64,000 bases of DNA, taken from assembly GCA_937863995.1 (NCBI GenBank), contig CALMIK010000063.1:1-64000 (forward strand), given 5' to 3'. Position 1 is the first letter of the stretch. Every line of letters begins with the position of its first letter. Position numbers and translations under genes: made by a program. The DNA comes from an uncultured Chelatococcus sp. Lineage in GTDB: Bacteria > Pseudomonadota > Alphaproteobacteria > Rhizobiales > Beijerinckiaceae. Under the pieces are notes generated by a model. It made no database searches. It saw nothing but the letters and a program-made list of their open reading frames with translations, and had not been told where the DNA came from. Positions 56,575-64,000 of this stretch are shown piece by piece.

Positions 56575-56690
56575 TATTCAAAGCGTTTCAACGTCGGGTT
56601 GAAACGCAAAGACGCTTTAACTTTCTGACTTAACGTGTCTTCTTTGCGCAAAGCGTTGTCGACTTTGCGTGAAAGCACTTTGGTACGTCG
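56575..56690. repeat. Intergenic palindromic element (type C, about 115 bp)
   Basis: GCGTTTCAA (56583-56591) and TTGAAACGC (56599-56607) form one perfect stem, and CGCAAAG (56647-56653) with CTTTGCG (56663-56669) a second one, joined by GACGCTTTAACTTTC and TTAACGTGTCTTC. The combination of a TTGAAACGC stem, a TTTAACTTT spacer and a GCGCAAAGCG/TTTGCG hairpin resembles dispersed elements I recall from Hyphomicrobiales genomes. Confidence 0.6.
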
Positions 56691-56870
56691 ATCTTCGGGG
56701 GCACGATTCTGGCCCGCCGCTTTGGCCGACTTACCCTCACGAAATTCCCCCTCCTCACGCCCGTCTCACAAGGTGCTCATGGCTTCGTTGGTTGCAACGC
56801 GGTGATGGGCAAGCTTTGCCCGACAGCCTTCAGGCGCCGGTTTCCGCAAGACATGAAGAAAGCAGAGCAC

Positions 56871-56899
56871 AAAAAAACCCGGTGGCTCGCGCCACCGGG
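56871..56899 (-). terminator. Rho-independent terminator of the Omp gene
   Basis: On the minus strand CCCGGTGGC, a four-base loop and GCCACCGGG (arms 56891-56899 and 56878-56886) are followed by seven T residues. It lies 37 bases past the stop codon. Confidence 0.92.
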
Positions 56900-56935
56900 T
56901 CGATCTCTGCCGGTCCCGAGGGATCGGCTTTGATA

Positions 56936-57706
56936 TTAGAACGAGTCGAACTTGTAGTTCAGGCCAGCGCGGACGACGCCGAACTCGTTGTCCTTGCGGT
57001 TCCAGTTCACGAAGTTGGCGTGACCAACGGGCGTGATGTTGCCGGACTTGCCGAGGTTGACATACAGGCCTTCGACGCGAGCCGTGATGTTGTTGGTGAA
57101 GGCGTACTCGACACCACCACCGACCACCCAGCCGCCGAGCGTCTTGTCGTCAGCCTGGAAGAGGTAGGAGTTGTTGCCCGAAGCGACCGAGAACGTGCCG
57201 CTGTTGCCGCCGCCGCCGTAAGCGAAACCGCCCGTGGCGTAGACGAGAGCGCGGTCGATAGCGAAACCGAGGCGGGCGCGGACCGTGCCGAACCATTCAA
57301 TGCCCGAGTGGCTGCCGCCGAGAGCGTTGACGCCGTTGAAGTAGCCAACCGGCACCGTGTACGAGATGCTCTTGCCCTTCAGGTCGGCGTAGTTGATGTC
57401 GGCTTCGATACCGGCAACGAACTGACCGAACTGGTAGTTGTAGCCGATCTGGCCACCGCCCGTGAAGCCGCCGTCGTCGTTGTTACCGCTGTGGTAAGAA
57501 ACGCCGTTGCCCCACACCGTGGTGTCGTCGTTGCTGTTCCAAGCGTAACCAGCGTTGACACCGACGTAGAAGCCGGTCCAGCTGAAGATCGGAGCGACGA
57601 CCGGAGCGATCGGCTCGATCTGGCGGCTGGGAAGGTCAGCAGCGATAGCGGCGCCCGAAGCGACCAGGCTGACAGCGGCAACCCCTGCGAGAAGAACCTT
57701 TTTCAT
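56936..57706 (-). CDS. Omp25/Omp31-like outer-membrane beta-barrel protein
   Basis: The 256-residue surface protein has a signal peptide (MKKVLLAGVAAVSLVASGAAIA with cleavage before ADLPSR), a linker with PIAPVVAPIFSWTGFYVGVNAGY, and an eight-stranded barrel of alternating aromatic/Gly strands ending in the terminal phenylalanine (GLNYKFDSF). Family members anchor the outer membrane and can be dominant surface antigens. AAGGAG lies just upstream of ATG 57706, and a strong terminator follows, as expected for a highly expressed single gene. Two inverted repeats precede it. Confidence 0.93.
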   Translation of the reverse strand: MKKVLLAGVAAVSLVASGAAIAADLPSRQIEPIAPVVAPIFSWTGFYVGVNAGYAWNSNDDTTVWGNGVSYHSGNNDDGGFTGGGQIGYNYQFGQFVAGIEADINYADLKGKSISYTVPVGYFNGVNALGGSHSGIEWFGTVRARLGFAIDRALVYATGGFAYGGGGNSGTFSVASGNNSYLFQADDKTLGGWVVGGGVEYAFTNNITARVEGLYVNLGKSGNITPVGHANFVNWNRKDNEFGVVRAGLNYKFDSF

Positions 57707-57757
57707 AATCCACTCCTTAAAAGCTGTATCTTTCATCAAATGGCGAAAGCCATCCGT

Positions 57758-57785
57758 GAAGTTGACCAATACATACCTCAACTTC
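57758..57785. promoter_or_regulatory. Inverted repeat in the Omp leader or promoter
   Basis: GAAGTTGA (57758-57765) and TCAACTTC (57778-57785) are perfect 8-bp arms around CCAATACATACC, 52-79 bases upstream of the Omp start. They could be an mRNA leader hairpin or an operator. Confidence 0.5.
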
Positions 57786-57866
57786 CGCGGGCCGTCTGTG
57801 CTTTTCCTGCCACAGCACCATCGCCAATGAAGGCGGGAATATGTCGCCGCCCCGCGGGTAAAAGGC

Positions 57867-57882
57867 CATGTAAGCTTACATG
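57867..57882. promoter_or_regulatory. Perfect 16-bp palindrome upstream of Omp
   Basis: CATGTAAGCTTACATG is fully self-complementary, with a related word ATGTAACAT at 57908-57916 in the same orientation about 40 bases (four helical turns) away. The pair looks like binding sites for a dimeric regulator. No known box was matched. Confidence 0.5.
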
Positions 57883-58143
57883 AACACTCAACGAGTCCGG
57901 ACACTATATGTAACATGTTGGCATGGCAACGATTTTTTCGGCGCGGCCCGACTGCCGTCATGGCGGCCGATCCGTTGGCGGATTTTTTGCGCGCGGTGAC
58001 GGCGCCGATTGACGCCGGGAGTTCGCAAGCTATGGATAACAATGAGTTAAGTGCTCCGGTTCCATGCCGGCCGGCGGCAGCCCGCTCCGGCGTGCATTCG
58101 GGCAGGAGCGGGGCGGTCAAAGGCGCCGGGGGGAGGCAAGTCC

Positions 58144-58359
58144 ATGCGGGCGTTCACCTGTGTGCGCACGCGCACGCGGTTGGGGCGCGGGCTTGCGGCG
58201 AGCCGCGTGTCGTGTCAAAGCGAATGGATGCGATACCTTCGGCCAGGGTGTTCAATTCTTCTCGCAGTCTTCGCGATCCTGCTGTCCCCGGCCGTGGGCC
58301 TGCATGAGTGCGGTCGCGACCCCGGGCGGGCGAACCGGACCTCCCGGTTCTGGATGTGA
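58144..58359 (+). CDS. Possible 71-residue membrane-associated peptide
   Basis: A weakly supported small gene. GGGGGGAGG lies 7 bases upstream of ATG 58144, a strong ribosome site, and the product has one hydrophobic segment (CSILLAVFAILLSPAVGL) after a basic N-terminus. No family is recognised and the composition elsewhere is arginine-rich like a chance frame. It ends 33 bases before the GT2 gene. Confidence 0.25.
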   Translation: MRAFTCVRTRTRLGRGLAASRVSCQSEWMRYLRPGCSILLAVFAILLSPAVGLHECGRDPGRANRTSRFWM

Positions 58360-58392
58360 GGTCCTCGGGTGCGAGGTTATGGATATGGATCG

Positions 58393-59268
58393 ATGACGCA
58401 ATCGCCGCTGCCGCTTTCCATCTTCATCATCACGCGCAACGAGGCGGATCGTATCGGCCGCTCCATGGCGGCGGTCGCCGATCTGAGCGACGACATCGTC
58501 GTGGTCGATTCCGGCTCCACCGACGGCACGCAGGATATCGCCGCGCGGATGGGCGCGCGCGTGATTCATAATGACTGGCCCGGATACGGCCCGCAGAAGC
58601 GCTTCGCCGAGGATCAGTGCCGGCACCTCTGGCTGCTTAATATAGACGCCGACGAACTGGTTCCGCCCGACCTCGCGCAGCAGATCAGAGCTTTGTTCGA
58701 TAACGGCGAGCCGGATGCCGACGCCTACGAGATCCGCATCGCCGAAGTGTTTCCGGGCGAGCGCGCGCCTCATCCGCTGGCCTATGCGCTGGCCCCGGTG
58801 CGCCTCTATCGCCGCGACAAGGGGCGCTATGCGTCCTCCACCGTCCATGACCGGGTGCAACTCGCGCCGGGCAGCCGGGTGAAGCGACTCAAGGGTGTCA
58901 TCCATCATTTCTCGGTGCGGTCGCTTGGCGACCAGCTCGCCAAGCTCAACAGCTATACCGACGCCCTTGCCCTCGATCTCGACAGGCGCGGGGCGCGGGT
59001 GTCGACCCTGCGCCTGTTCGTCGAGTTCCCGGCGTCCTTCATCAAGGCCTATATCGGCCGCCGGCATATCGTGCGCGGCGTCTACGGTTTCATGACGGCG
59101 ATGAACTTCGCCTTCTTCCGCTATCTGCGCGTCGCCAAGCACATCGAGCGGCGCATGCTCGCCCGTCATAACGGGGCCACGGGCCCCGCGCCCGATGCAG
59201 CGCCCGCGCCGGTGACGCAGGAGGCCGCCGCGCGGGACGATGCAACAGGGGGAGAAGGGCAGGCATGA
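58393..59268 (+). CDS. GT2-family glycosyltransferase (WaaE/KdtX-like)
   Basis: Inverting GT-A transferase of 291 residues. The donor-binding part shows LSIFIITRNEADRIGRSMAAV, VVDSGSTDGTQDIA and the metal-binding NIDADELVPPDL (DxD-like DAD), followed by an acceptor part with KGVIHHFSVRSLGDQLAKLN. This pattern matches the LPS-core beta-glucosyltransferase group (WaaE). A hydrophobic/aromatic segment (VYGFMTAMNFAFFRYLRVAKHIERR) may hold it at the membrane. The start at 58393 has a GGA-containing weak ribosome site. The stop overlaps the next gene (ATGA). Confidence 0.88.
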   Translation: MTQSPLPLSIFIITRNEADRIGRSMAAVADLSDDIVVVDSGSTDGTQDIAARMGARVIHNDWPGYGPQKRFAEDQCRHLWLLNIDADELVPPDLAQQIRALFDNGEPDADAYEIRIAEVFPGERAPHPLAYALAPVRLYRRDKGRYASSTVHDRVQLAPGSRVKRLKGVIHHFSVRSLGDQLAKLNSYTDALALDLDRRGARVSTLRLFVEFPASFIKAYIGRRHIVRGVYGFMTAMNFAFFRYLRVAKHIERRMLARHNGATGPAPDAAPAPVTQEAAARDDATGGEGQA

Positions 59269-60023
59269 CGAAGCCGGTCGCGCTGGTGACGGGGGGCGGG
59301 CAGCGCATCGGCCGTGCCATCGTCGAAGCCCTTGCCGAGGCTGGATTCGCCGTCGCCATTCATTATCGCTGCTCGCGGGAGCCGGCGGTGGCGCTCGCTG
59401 GGGCCATCGCGGATCGCGGCGGGCGGGCGATAACGCTCGACGCCGATCTCGCCGACGCGTCTGCGGTGGAAACGCTGGTGCCGAGGGCGGTTGCGGCGCT
59501 GGGGCCCGTCAGCCTGCTGGTCAACAGCGCCTCGATTTTCGAGCCAGACGACGTCGCCTCGTTCGGCATCAAGCTGTGGGAGGAGACGTTCGCCGTTAAC
59601 CTGCGGGCGCCGATGCTGCTGGCGCGCGACGTCGCCGCCGCGCTGCCCGCAGGGACGGGGGGCGCGATCGTGAACATTCTCGATCAGCGCGTGCTGCGTC
59701 CCAATCCGCAATTTTTTTCCTACACACTGACGAAGTGCGCGCTTGCCAGTGCCACGCGCACCATGGCGCAGGCGCTGGCGCCGCGCATCCGTGTCAACGG
59801 CGTCGCGCCCGGCCCCACCTGCGCCGGCCGCCGCCAGACGGACGAGGACTTTGCGAGCCAGAGCGCGGGCACGCTTCTGGGGCATGGCCCTTCGCCGGCC
59901 GACATCGCCGAGGCAGTGCTTTACCTCGCGCGCGCGACGAGCGTCACCGGGCAGATTCTGGCGGTCGACGGCGGGCAAAGCTTGCAGTGGCGCACGGTCG
60001 ACGTGGACGGAATCCCGGAATAA
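59265..60023 (+). CDS. SDR-family oxidoreductase (pteridine reductase-like)
   Basis: NADPH-dependent reductase of 252 residues. It has the TGGGQRIG cofactor loop (an arginine in this loop is typical of pteridine reductases PTR1/FolM), NSASIF, the catalytic Tyr-x3-Lys in YTLTKCALASATRTMAQAL, and VAPGPT. Relatives reduce dihydromonapterin or biopterin and can bypass folate reductase. Its start overlaps the GT2 stop by four bases. No folate genes are adjacent (folP lies 27 kb away), so the substrate is uncertain. Confidence 0.85.
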   Translation: MTKPVALVTGGGQRIGRAIVEALAEAGFAVAIHYRCSREPAVALAGAIADRGGRAITLDADLADASAVETLVPRAVAALGPVSLLVNSASIFEPDDVASFGIKLWEETFAVNLRAPMLLARDVAAALPAGTGGAIVNILDQRVLRPNPQFFSYTLTKCALASATRTMAQALAPRIRVNGVAPGPTCAGRRQTDEDFASQSAGTLLGHGPSPADIAEAVLYLARATSVTGQILAVDGGQSLQWRTVDVDGIPE

Positions 60024-60078
60024 ACGCCAAGGCGCGGCCCGCCCGAAAGGCGCTGCCGCTCACGGCGTCCGCCCCGAC

Positions 60079-61425
60079 TCAGCGCGTGTTCAGCGCCGTC
60101 AGGAACGCCTGCGTTTCGTCCGACAGATTCTGCGCGTCGCCCGCGAGGCGTTGCGACACCGTGTCCACCTCCGTGCCGGCCTGCCGGGCGCGGTCTGAGG
60201 CCTCGATGACCTCGCCCATGTTGGCCGCGATGCGCCCCGTCTCGTCGGCGGCCTGCTGGATGGAGCGCGAGATGTCCGACGTCGCCGCGAGTTGCTCTTG
60301 CACCGCCGCCGCCACCGCGCCGGCGATGGCGCTGATCTCGCCGATCGTCGCGCCGACGCTGGTGATCGATGCGGCCGTGTCGGACGCTGCCTGCTGGATC
60401 TCGCCGATGCGGCCGGCGATTTCGGCCGTCGCCTGCTCGGTCTGGCTGGCGAGCGACTTCACCTCCGTCGCGACGACGGCGAAGCCGCGTCCCGCATCGC
60501 CGGCCCGCGCCGCCTCGATGGTGGCATTGAGGGCGAGAAGGCGCGTCTGCGCCGCCACCGCCTGGATGAGCCCCACGACCTCGCCGATGCGCCGCGCCAC
60601 TTCGGACAGGCCCTCGACGGCCTTGTTGACCTCGGTCGCCTGATTGACCGCCTCGCGCGCCACGTCGGCCGAGCGCTCCACCTGGCGGCTGATCTCGGCG
60701 CTCGTCGCGGAGAGCTGCTCGGTGGCCGCGGCGACTGCCTGGGTGTTGGCGGAAGCGAGTTCCGCCGCGCTCGCGGAAGCCGCGGCGTGCTCGTGGGTCA
60801 GCGCCACCGTCTCCGTCACCGCCCGGGCGCTGTCGCCCAGCGCCGCGATCGATTGCGACACCGCGTCGACCACGTTCCTGACCGACAGATCGAAGCCGCT
60901 CGCGAGCTGTGTGTCATAGGTCTCGCGCGCCGCATCGAGATAGGTCGAGATGGCGATGTCCATGTCCAGCATGACGGCGCGGGAAACGGCGCTCATCATC
61001 ACCAGCGCCTTTTCGCGCGCTGCGGTGGGCTGGAGGCGGCTTGCCGTGATGCGGGAGATCAGCGCGTTCAGGTGATCGAGCACGATGAGGTAGCCGCCGA
61101 TATAGCGCGACGGCTCCAGCCCGATGCGGTTGTGCACCATGCCGATTTTCTGCACGGAGGCGACGTATTCCTGGTCGAATTTGCCGGAAAACAGCCGCTC
61201 CCAGTGGGCGATCTGCGCGCGGCGGGCATGCTGCACCGTCGCTTGCGCCCGCGTGGGCGTGTCCCCGAACAGCATCGCGATGTCGGGACGCAGCATGATG
61301 TGGGCATAGAAGATGTCGAGGATGCCGGGAATTTCCTGCTTGACCGTCGGATACAGCTCCTGGAGCGTCGCCGTCACGGTGGCGTCGATCCCCAGGAAGG
61401 CAATGCGGTCGGAAATATCGATCAT
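60079..61425 (-). CDS. Globin-coupled methyl-accepting chemotaxis protein (soluble)
   Basis: Heme-based oxygen or gas sensor linked to chemotaxis. The 448-residue protein starts with a protoglobin domain (about 1-160), whose proximal heme histidine is His98 in [13 protein letters not shown]. The signalling half has the MCP tip [39 protein letters not shown]. There is no transmembrane segment, so it is a cytosolic aerotaxis-type transducer like HemAT. ATG 61425 has GGTGAC upstream. No che genes are next to it. The upstream side is the AT-rich island. Confidence 0.93.
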   Translation of the reverse strand: MIDISDRIAFLGIDATVTATLQELYPTVKQEIPGILDIFYAHIMLRPDIAMLFGDTPTRAQATVQHARRAQIAHWERLFSGKFDQEYVASVQKIGMVHNRIGLEPSRYIGGYLIVLDHLNALISRITASRLQPTAAREKALVMMSAVSRAVMLDMDIAISTYLDAARETYDTQLASGFDLSVRNVVDAVSQSIAALGDSARAVTETVALTHEHAAASASAAELASANTQAVAAATEQLSATSAEISRQVERSADVAREAVNQATEVNKAVEGLSEVARRIGEVVGLIQAVAAQTRLLALNATIEAARAGDAGRGFAVVATEVKSLASQTEQATAEIAGRIGEIQQAASDTAASITSVGATIGEISAIAGAVAAAVQEQLAATSDISRSIQQAADETGRIAANMGEVIEASDRARQAGTEVDTVSQRLAGDAQNLSDETQAFLTALNTR

Positions 61426-61774
61426 GTCACCGGCCCTGTTCCCGAGCGCGTCACGATTCGGCGCAACCGCCTCATCGCTCGTTCGCTCAAAATAAATGCG
61501 CTGGAGAACCCCGGCGTTTTCGTGAAACGGCGAGAAGCCCCAGGGCAGTCTGCATGCGAGCGCGGCACTCTCCGAACCGGCTGGCTCGGACAATGGCGCG
61601 CAGGTTGTCTATCGCGAGCCGATTCCCGCCCGCTGGAGGATTCCATCCGCTCATCAACCGCTGCCGGCGGCGGCGGAATGCCATGCGCTGAACGGGATCG
61701 ACGAGCAAATTAAGCCACAGAATAACAAATGACACAGAAAATTACATAATATTTTTTAAAAACCACAATCAAAA

Positions 61775-61801
61775 AATAGATAGTCCTAAGTAGTATCTAT
61801 T
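61775..61801. promoter_or_regulatory. Inverted repeat 1 in the AT-rich island
   Basis: Perfect 8-bp arms AATAGATA and TATCTATT separated by 11 bases. Followed on the minus strand by T-rich sequence, so it could work as a weak terminator of pgeF or as a binding site. Confidence 0.4.
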
Positions 61802-61827
61802 AAATAATATTTTGAATTACGAGAAAA

Positions 61828-61852
61828 ATTTACATGTTATTTTTATGTAAAT
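61828..61852. promoter_or_regulatory. Inverted repeat 2 in the AT-rich island
   Basis: ATTTACAT and ATGTAAAT are perfect 8-bp arms around GTTATTTTT. The half-site TTACATG/ATGTAA also builds the palindrome upstream of the Omp gene, so a shared regulator is possible, though AT richness makes chance similarity likely. Confidence 0.35.
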
Positions 61853-62021
61853 ATTTTATAGCCCCGCTCATTGATATTTTATTTCCGAAATAAATACTTT
61901 TATCTATGAATTTTTGATCCATTTCGTGCCGCTTCCGTGCGTTCCCCGCGTCCATGGGCGCGCCACCGCGCGCCGATGTCGGCGGCGGGTTCGCGGACGC
62001 GGTTGCGCACCGTGAAAAAAT

Positions 62022-62816
62022 TCAGGTGAGGCAGATGGCGGCGATCAGGCGGCCGTAGTCGGGCTCTTCGCGATGGGTCGCGCGGCGGAAGCTGTAGAAG
62101 CGCTCCTCGTCGGCATAGGTGCACCGCCCGAGATCCTCGAAGCAGCCCGCGCCCGCCGCCCGCGCCCGCGCGCCGATATAAGCCGGCAAGTCGAAAAAGG
62201 CGTGGCCGTCACGGGGGGAGGGCGAGAAGAAGCGCGCCTGCGCGGAGTCCACCTCGACGAAGCGGGCGACGAACTCCGGCCCTACCTCGTAGGCGGCGCT
62301 GCTGATCGTCGGCCCCAGCGCCACCGTGACGCGCTCGCGCCGCGCGCCGAGTTGTTCCATGCGGTCGAGCGTTGCCTCCAGCACGCCGTGGAAGGCGCCC
62401 TTCCAGCCCGCATGCGCCGCGCCGATCACGCCCGCCTGCCGGTCCGCGAACAACAGCGGCCCGCAGTCCGCCGTGGCGATGCCGAGCAGGATGCCCGGAC
62501 GATCCGTCACCATGGCGTCCGCCTTCGGACGGGCGTCGAGGGCGAACGGTTCCGCCACGGTGACGGCATCGGCCGAGTGCACCTGGTGCACGGTGGCCAG
62601 CCGCTCCGGCGCGAGGCCGAAATGGGCTGTCATGCGCCGGCGGTTCTCCATCACCGCCGCGCGCTCGTCCGCGGAGCCGACGCCGCCGTTGAGGCCGGCG
62701 TAGACGCCCGCGGAAACGCCGCCGCGCCGGGTGAAGAAGGCATGGCGCACGCCGCTGCCGGTTGCTGTGAGCGAGGCCGCCTCAAGCGCCTCGATGGTGT
62801 CGCGCGGTTCGCTCAT
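62022..62816 (-). CDS. pgeF: Peptidoglycan editing factor PgeF (YfiH, DUF152)
   Basis: Cytoplasmic amidase-like enzyme that removes wrong L-Ser-containing precursors in wall synthesis; older annotations call it a polyphenol oxidase. The 264-residue protein has the metal-ligand blocks TVHQVHSADAV, GIATADCGPLLF and AAHAGWKGAFHGV, and the C-terminal RCTYADEERFYSFRRA. The start overlaps the stop of the MidA homologue (ATGA), so both belong to one minus-strand operon. Confidence 0.93.
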   Translation of the reverse strand: MSEPRDTIEALEAASLTATGSGVRHAFFTRRGGVSAGVYAGLNGGVGSADERAAVMENRRRMTAHFGLAPERLATVHQVHSADAVTVAEPFALDARPKADAMVTDRPGILLGIATADCGPLLFADRQAGVIGAAHAGWKGAFHGVLEATLDRMEQLGARRERVTVALGPTISSAAYEVGPEFVARFVEVDSAQARFFSPSPRDGHAFFDLPAYIGARARAAGAGCFEDLGRCTYADEERFYSFRRATHREEPDYGRLIAAICLT

Positions 62817-63970
62817 GGTTGGTCATCCCGCTGGTGATCCGGTGTGCCGCCCTGCGGCAGGCGGTGGGTGTCGAAGCCGGGAAGCGGCGGCAGGCTGGGG
62901 TGGGAGACGGCCATGGCCTTGAACAGCCGGCCCATGCCGCGCCCCTGCGCGTCGGTGAGGCGCAGAAGCGCCGCCTCGATGGCGGAGGCGTGGGCGGGCG
63001 AGTGCTGCTGCAGCGCTTGCGCCCGTTCCCTGATGCCGAGACGCAGCAGGAACTCGCCCTGGAACGCGGGGCCGTGCACCGCCGCTCCCGCCATCAGCGC
63101 CGCCTGCGACAGCGCCGCGAAATCGACGTGGACGGTGATGTCGGATTCGCCCGGCGCATCGAGCACGCCGACATAGGCGTGGTTGCGCATGGCCTGCAGC
63201 GTTTCGCCATAGCCGGTGCGCAGGTGGCCGTAGTCGATGGCGAGCAGCGCCCCGCCGTGGCGCACCAGCCGCTCGGTGATCTGGCGCATGACGATGAGGT
63301 GGCTCGCGGGGAACTCCATCAGCACGCCGTCCGGCGCGTTGCGGGTGATGGCGCCCTCGGGCTGCGGCGAGAGGCCGAAGGTGAGGTTTTCGTGCGCGTC
63401 GAGGCCTATGAGGCGCTCGTGCCAGCCGCCGCTCGCGCGCACGTACTGGCGCACGGGCAGGCAGTCGAAGAACTCGTTGGCGATGACGATGACCGGCCCT
63501 TCCGGCACCTCGCCGAAGGCGTCATGCCATTGCGGCGTGAAGCCGCAGTCCGCCAACGTCGCGGCCTGCAGCTTGCGCAGCACCGGGCTCGTCTCGACGA
63601 GATGCAGGTCGATCGCGTCGTGGAAGGCGGGCACGGCGCGTGCGGCGCGCAGCAGATCGCGGGCGAGGGTGCCGCGTCCGGGGCCGAGCTCGACGAGGCG
63701 CACCTGCGCCGGCTCGCCCATGGTGCGCCACACTTCCGCCGCCCACAGGCCGATCAACTCGCCGAACATCTGCGAGATCTCGGGCGCGGTGATGAAATCG
63801 CCCGCGAGGCCCAGCGGATCGCGCGTCATGTAATAGCCGTGGCGCGGGTGGCCGAGGCACAGCGCCATGTAATGCTCCACGGTGACGGGGCCGCCGGCCG
63901 CGATGGCGGCTTTCAGCTCCAGCGCGAGCGGGGTGTCGTGGTCGCCGTTCTCGTTGGCCGGTGTCGTCAC
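62813..63970 (-). CDS. Class I SAM-dependent methyltransferase, MidA/NDUFAF7 family
   Basis: The 385-residue protein matches the family of the mitochondrial complex I assembly factor NDUFAF7 (arginine methyltransferase on a complex I subunit). Visible blocks are HPRHGYYMTRDPLGLAGDFITAPEISQMFGELIGLW, the SAM motif VRLVELGPGRGTLARDLLR, the VIANEFFDCLPVRQ catalytic region and LLAIDYGH. Initiation is at GTG 63970, overlapping the upstream gene's stop (GTGA). In bacteria the target is not well established. It is followed by pgeF. Confidence 0.91.
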   Translation of the reverse strand: MTTPANENGDHDTPLALELKAAIAAGGPVTVEHYMALCLGHPRHGYYMTRDPLGLAGDFITAPEISQMFGELIGLWAAEVWRTMGEPAQVRLVELGPGRGTLARDLLRAARAVPAFHDAIDLHLVETSPVLRKLQAATLADCGFTPQWHDAFGEVPEGPVIVIANEFFDCLPVRQYVRASGGWHERLIGLDAHENLTFGLSPQPEGAITRNAPDGVLMEFPASHLIVMRQITERLVRHGGALLAIDYGHLRTGYGETLQAMRNHAYVGVLDAPGESDITVHVDFAALSQAALMAGAAVHGPAFQGEFLLRLGIRERAQALQQHSPAHASAIEAALLRLTDAQGRGMGRLFKAMAVSHPSLPPLPGFDTHRLPQGGTPDHQRDDQP

Positions 63971-64000
63971 TGTGCGGGCGCCTCGGGTTCAGGGTTGCGG
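63967..64000 (-). CDS. C-terminal end of an upstream gene, probably prolipoprotein diacylglyceryl transferase
   Basis: Only the last ten codons (RNPEPEAPAQ, stop TGA at 63967-63969) are in the window. The stop overlaps the GTG of the methyltransferase gene. Nothing in these residues identifies the protein; lgt is suggested only because lgt-MidA homologue-pgeF is the common order in Hyphomicrobiales, and a Pro/Glu/Ala tail fits. Confidence 0.45.
   Translation of the reverse strand, partial: RNPEPEAPAQ

Larger units (their letters stand above)
56507..56935. other. Intergenic region holding a palindromic element and the Omp terminator
   Basis: About 430 bases without a gene between the convergent rlmJ and Omp genes. 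It contains the type C palindromic element (56575-56690) and the strong Omp terminator (56871-56899), described separately. Between 56690 and 56870 I see nothing specific. Confidence 0.5.
57707..58392. other. Long upstream region of the Omp gene
   Basis: About 690 bases between divergent genes, Omp (minus) and GT2 (plus). It holds the two inverted repeats listed separately and a possible 71-residue open frame. No insertion sequence or RNA gene was recognised. Confidence 0.45.
61426..62021. other. Gap with an AT-rich island between pgeF and the globin-coupled receptor
   Basis: About 600 bases with no supported gene. The part from about 61712 to 61920 is roughly four-fifths A/T by eye, in strong contrast with the GC-rich surroundings. 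It contains two inverted repeats, AATAGATA/TATCTATT (61775-61782/61794-61801) and ATTTACAT/ATGTAAAT (61828-61835/61845-61852). It is upstream of the receptor gene and downstream of pgeF, so it may hold the receptor promoter and a terminator. Confidence 0.7.

Noticed and set aside
57915-58307. 130-codon plus-strand frame upstream of the GT2 gene
   Set aside because: No ribosome site, composition of a chance frame; the 58144 frame is the only one with a good Shine-Dalgarno, and even that is weak as a gene.

Overview
The window reads as a stretch of chromosome from a GC-rich alphaproteobacterium, most probably Hyphomicrobiales (Rhizobiales). The clues are the gene orders lptC-lptA-lptB-rpoN-hpf and hisB-DUF2628-hisH-hisA-hisF-hisE-coaA, a MucR/Ros-type regulator, an Omp25/31-like surface barrel, the run (lgt)-MidA homologue-pgeF, the spread-out hslV/hslU arrangement, and intergenic palindromes of types I recall from this order. 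The genus cannot be resolved from the sequence alone. I saw no rRNA, tRNA, CRISPR array, insertion sequence, integrase or phage gene. The content is mostly core genome with a few accessory patches.

Layout. 1-5293 (minus): LPS-transport and sigma-54 block (lptC, lptA, lptB, rpoN, start of hpf), preceded by a short RNase D-like exonuclease. 5294-10969 (plus): a surface-glycan patch with a coiled-coil/DUF4214/methyltransferase protein, a GT4 glycosyltransferase and an 803-residue double-GT4 fusion. 11036-13955 (plus): SRP RNA with its own promoter, dnaX, ybaB, recR. 14017-19763: CYTH-CHAD protein, mucR, a creatininase-like hydrolase, marR plus a hydroxyacid dehydrogenase. 19770-24474: WD40 protein and CobW-type GTPase, a small membrane protein, a 2H phosphoesterase, then the hslV/membrane protein/hslU operon (minus, to 26163). 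26321-30996 (plus): histidine genes and coaA. 31033-37046: Rrf2 regulator, the nagK-nagA-folP operon, cysK, a rhodanese, and an XRE-cupin regulator. 37267-48338: gltX, nadE, dps, the TPP-riboswitch-controlled thiE-thiD, aroQ-accB-accC, a DsbA-like protein, a PfkB-type (adenosine) kinase and fabI. 48539-60023: uvrB, envelope proteins (Tim44-like, secreted small protein, RNase T2, Omp barrel), rlmJ, a GT2 transferase and an SDR. 60079-64000 (minus): globin-coupled chemoreceptor, an AT-rich island, pgeF, the MidA homologue and the last codons of the upstream gene (probably lgt).

How the parts fit. Much of the window serves the cell envelope: LPS transport (Lpt), glycan synthesis (GT4, GT2 and methyltransferase genes), fatty-acid synthesis (accB, accC, fabI), amino-sugar recycling (nagK, nagA), peptidoglycan quality control (pgeF), outer-membrane barrel, periplasmic oxidoreductase. 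Tightly overlapping start/stop codons (ATGA, GTGA, TTGA) mark real operons at the histidine, nag, hsl, MidA-pgeF and glycosyltransferase loci.

The parts most worth a second look are the glycan patch at 5963-10969, the membrane protein lodged between hslV and hslU, the paired inverted repeats in front of the Omp gene, the AT-rich island beside the globin-coupled receptor, three different intergenic palindromic elements, and small tandem duplications at the dps stop codon and the XRE regulator start. I did not find a clear-cut new defence or secretion system. The glycan patch is the best candidate for an undescribed assembly.
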